NCBI GenBank assembly: GCA_002304735.1
Contig: DBIU01000044.1
Location: 35,283 to 64,061 of the forward strand
DNA length: 28,779 nucleotides
Direction: 5' to 3'
From: Ruminococcaceae bacterium UBA794
Lineage (GTDB): Bacteria; Bacillota; Clostridia; Oscillospirales; Ruminococcaceae
This document shows, piece after piece, positions 27,960 to 28,779 of the stretch (positions are counted from its first letter, which is position 1; each line of letters opens with the position of its first letter). A model generated the notes under the pieces. It searched no databases. It was given only the letters and a program-made list of their open reading frames with translations, and was not told the origin of the DNA. A program made the translations under genes and the position numbers.

Positions 27960-28779
27960 TCAATAAACCGAGCCGCTGTTTACGATAGGCTGAGCGTCCT
28001 TGTTGCCGCAGAGAACGACAAGCAGATTGCAGACCATCTGCGCCTTGCGCTCGTCGTCAAGCTCGACAACGTTGTTTTCCGAGAGCTTATTAAGCGCCAT
28101 TTCAACCATTCCGACAGCGCCGTCAACGATTTTCTGACGCGCTTCGATAATAGCGTTAGCCTGCTGACGCTGAAGCATCGCCGCGGCGATTTCCTTTGCG
28201 TAAGCGAGGTTTGTAATTCTCGCTTCGATTATCTCAAGTCCCGCAATCTCAACGCGCTCCTGAAGCAGCTTTTTGAGCTGTTCGGATATCTCCACGGACG
28301 AACCGCGAAGCGTTTTTTCATCGTTGTCGGTCGAGTCGTAAGGATAGCATCGCGTAACGTCGCGCAGCGTGGAATCCGCCTGCGTTGACAGGAAAGTGCT
28401 GAAATTATCAACGTTGAAAACAGCCTTTGCCGTGTTTACAACGCGCCAGATAACCACAATTCCGATTTCAATGGGGTTGCCCTGCTCGTCGTTGATTTTC
28501 TGCATATCGTTGTTGTGGGTCATTGTTTTAAGCGAAATTTTGCGGTTAATCACGTTTGTGGTTATCGCGCCGTTCGGAGCGAACGAAGCGACAATTCTTC
28601 CGCTCTCGTTTTTCGGCGAAACCGCGCCGCAGAACGGGTTAACGAAGAAAAATCCCTCTTTTTTCAGCGTGCCTATGTACTTGCCGAAAAGCGTCAGAAC
28701 AAGCGCTTCGTTCGGCTTCATAATGCGAAGTCCCATAAACGGAAACCAGCCTATGCACAGGTAAACGAGCGAAACCACA
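27960..28779 (-). CDS. SPFH (band 7) domain membrane protein, 5' end outside window
   Basis: About 272 residues are visible and the frame is open to the right edge, so the N-terminus is probably missing. A hydrophobic segment (VSLVYLCIGWFPFMGL) is followed by a typical SPFH start (IMKPNEALVLTLFGKYIGTLKKEGFFFVNPF, in two adjacent blocks), the VINRKISLKTMTHNN strand region, GNPIEIGIVVIWRVVNTAKAVF, and the Ala/Gln/Glu-rich helix AKEIAAAMLQRQQANAIIEARQ that drives assembly into rings. SPFH proteins such as stomatins and flotillins build membrane microdomains and hold proteases or other partners. The downstream ribbon-helix-helix gene is likely co-transcribed. Confidence 0.88.
   Translation of the reverse strand, partial: VVSLVYLCIGWFPFMGLRIMKPNEALVLTLFGKYIGTLKKEGFFFVNPFCGAVSPKNESGRIVASFAPNGAITTNVINRKISLKTMTHNNDMQKINDEQGNPIEIGIVVIWRVVNTAKAVFNVDNFSTFLSTQADSTLRDVTRCYPYDSTDNDEKTLRGSSVEISEQLKKLLQERVEIAGLEIIEARITNLAYAKEIAAAMLQRQQANAIIEARQKIVDGAVGMVEMALNKLSENNVVELDDERKAQMVCNLLVVLCGNKDAQPIVNSGSVY

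Overview
The window looks like a chromosomal segment of a Clostridia member, most likely an Oscillospiraceae/Ruminococcus-type gut or rumen bacterium. I infer this from the gene families (IreB, DUF1540, an RlmCD-type methyltransferase, YtrA-type GntR/ABC operon, DivIVA, SpoIID-fold protein, DUF4358 lipoprotein, BspA-type LRR lipoprotein), strong Shine-Dalgarno sites, TTGACA-17-TATAAT promoters and many intrinsic terminators. Species cannot be named from sequence alone. No rRNA, standard tRNA, CRISPR array, prophage or complete insertion sequence is visible. The content is mostly housekeeping.

Left part (1-7653): the 3' end of a SpoIID/LytB-domain protein converges on a minus-strand operon prfB - rlmD - small acidic protein. 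A 173-bp palindromic, MITE-like element abuts the -35 box of the prfB promoter. Next come a zinc-ribbon membrane protein, a minus-strand pair (a metallophosphoesterase with altered metal-site motifs and a PC4/YdbC-type protein), and a plus-strand pair with an ATGA overlap: a D,D-carboxypeptidase and rlmH.

Middle part (7690-16242): a membrane-anchored clostripain-family protease diverges from a LysR regulator whose promoter carries direct and inverted repeats. A small secreted protein follows. Then a tightly overlapping ytrA-like operon (GntR regulator, ABC ATPase, large permease) has a candidate operator on its -10 box, and an Asp/Glu racemase-family gene follows.

Right part (16243-28779): a second, unrelated MITE-like repeat, a chemoreceptor, carB (no carA nearby), an LRR lipoprotein, a DUF1540 protein and ireB on the minus strand, a DivIVA-like coiled-coil protein with 11-residue repeats, an orphan fumarase-type beta subunit, a small sigma-70 factor, a zinc-ribbon gene with a long, highly foldable leader, a DUF4358 lipoprotein, and a minus-strand SPFH protein plus a ribbon-helix-helix protein running off the right edge.

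The observations I would follow first are the structured leader at about 26408-26520, the two MITE-like elements, the altered phosphoesterase paired with a ssDNA-binding-like protein, and the repeat arrays at the lysR and ytrA-like promoters.
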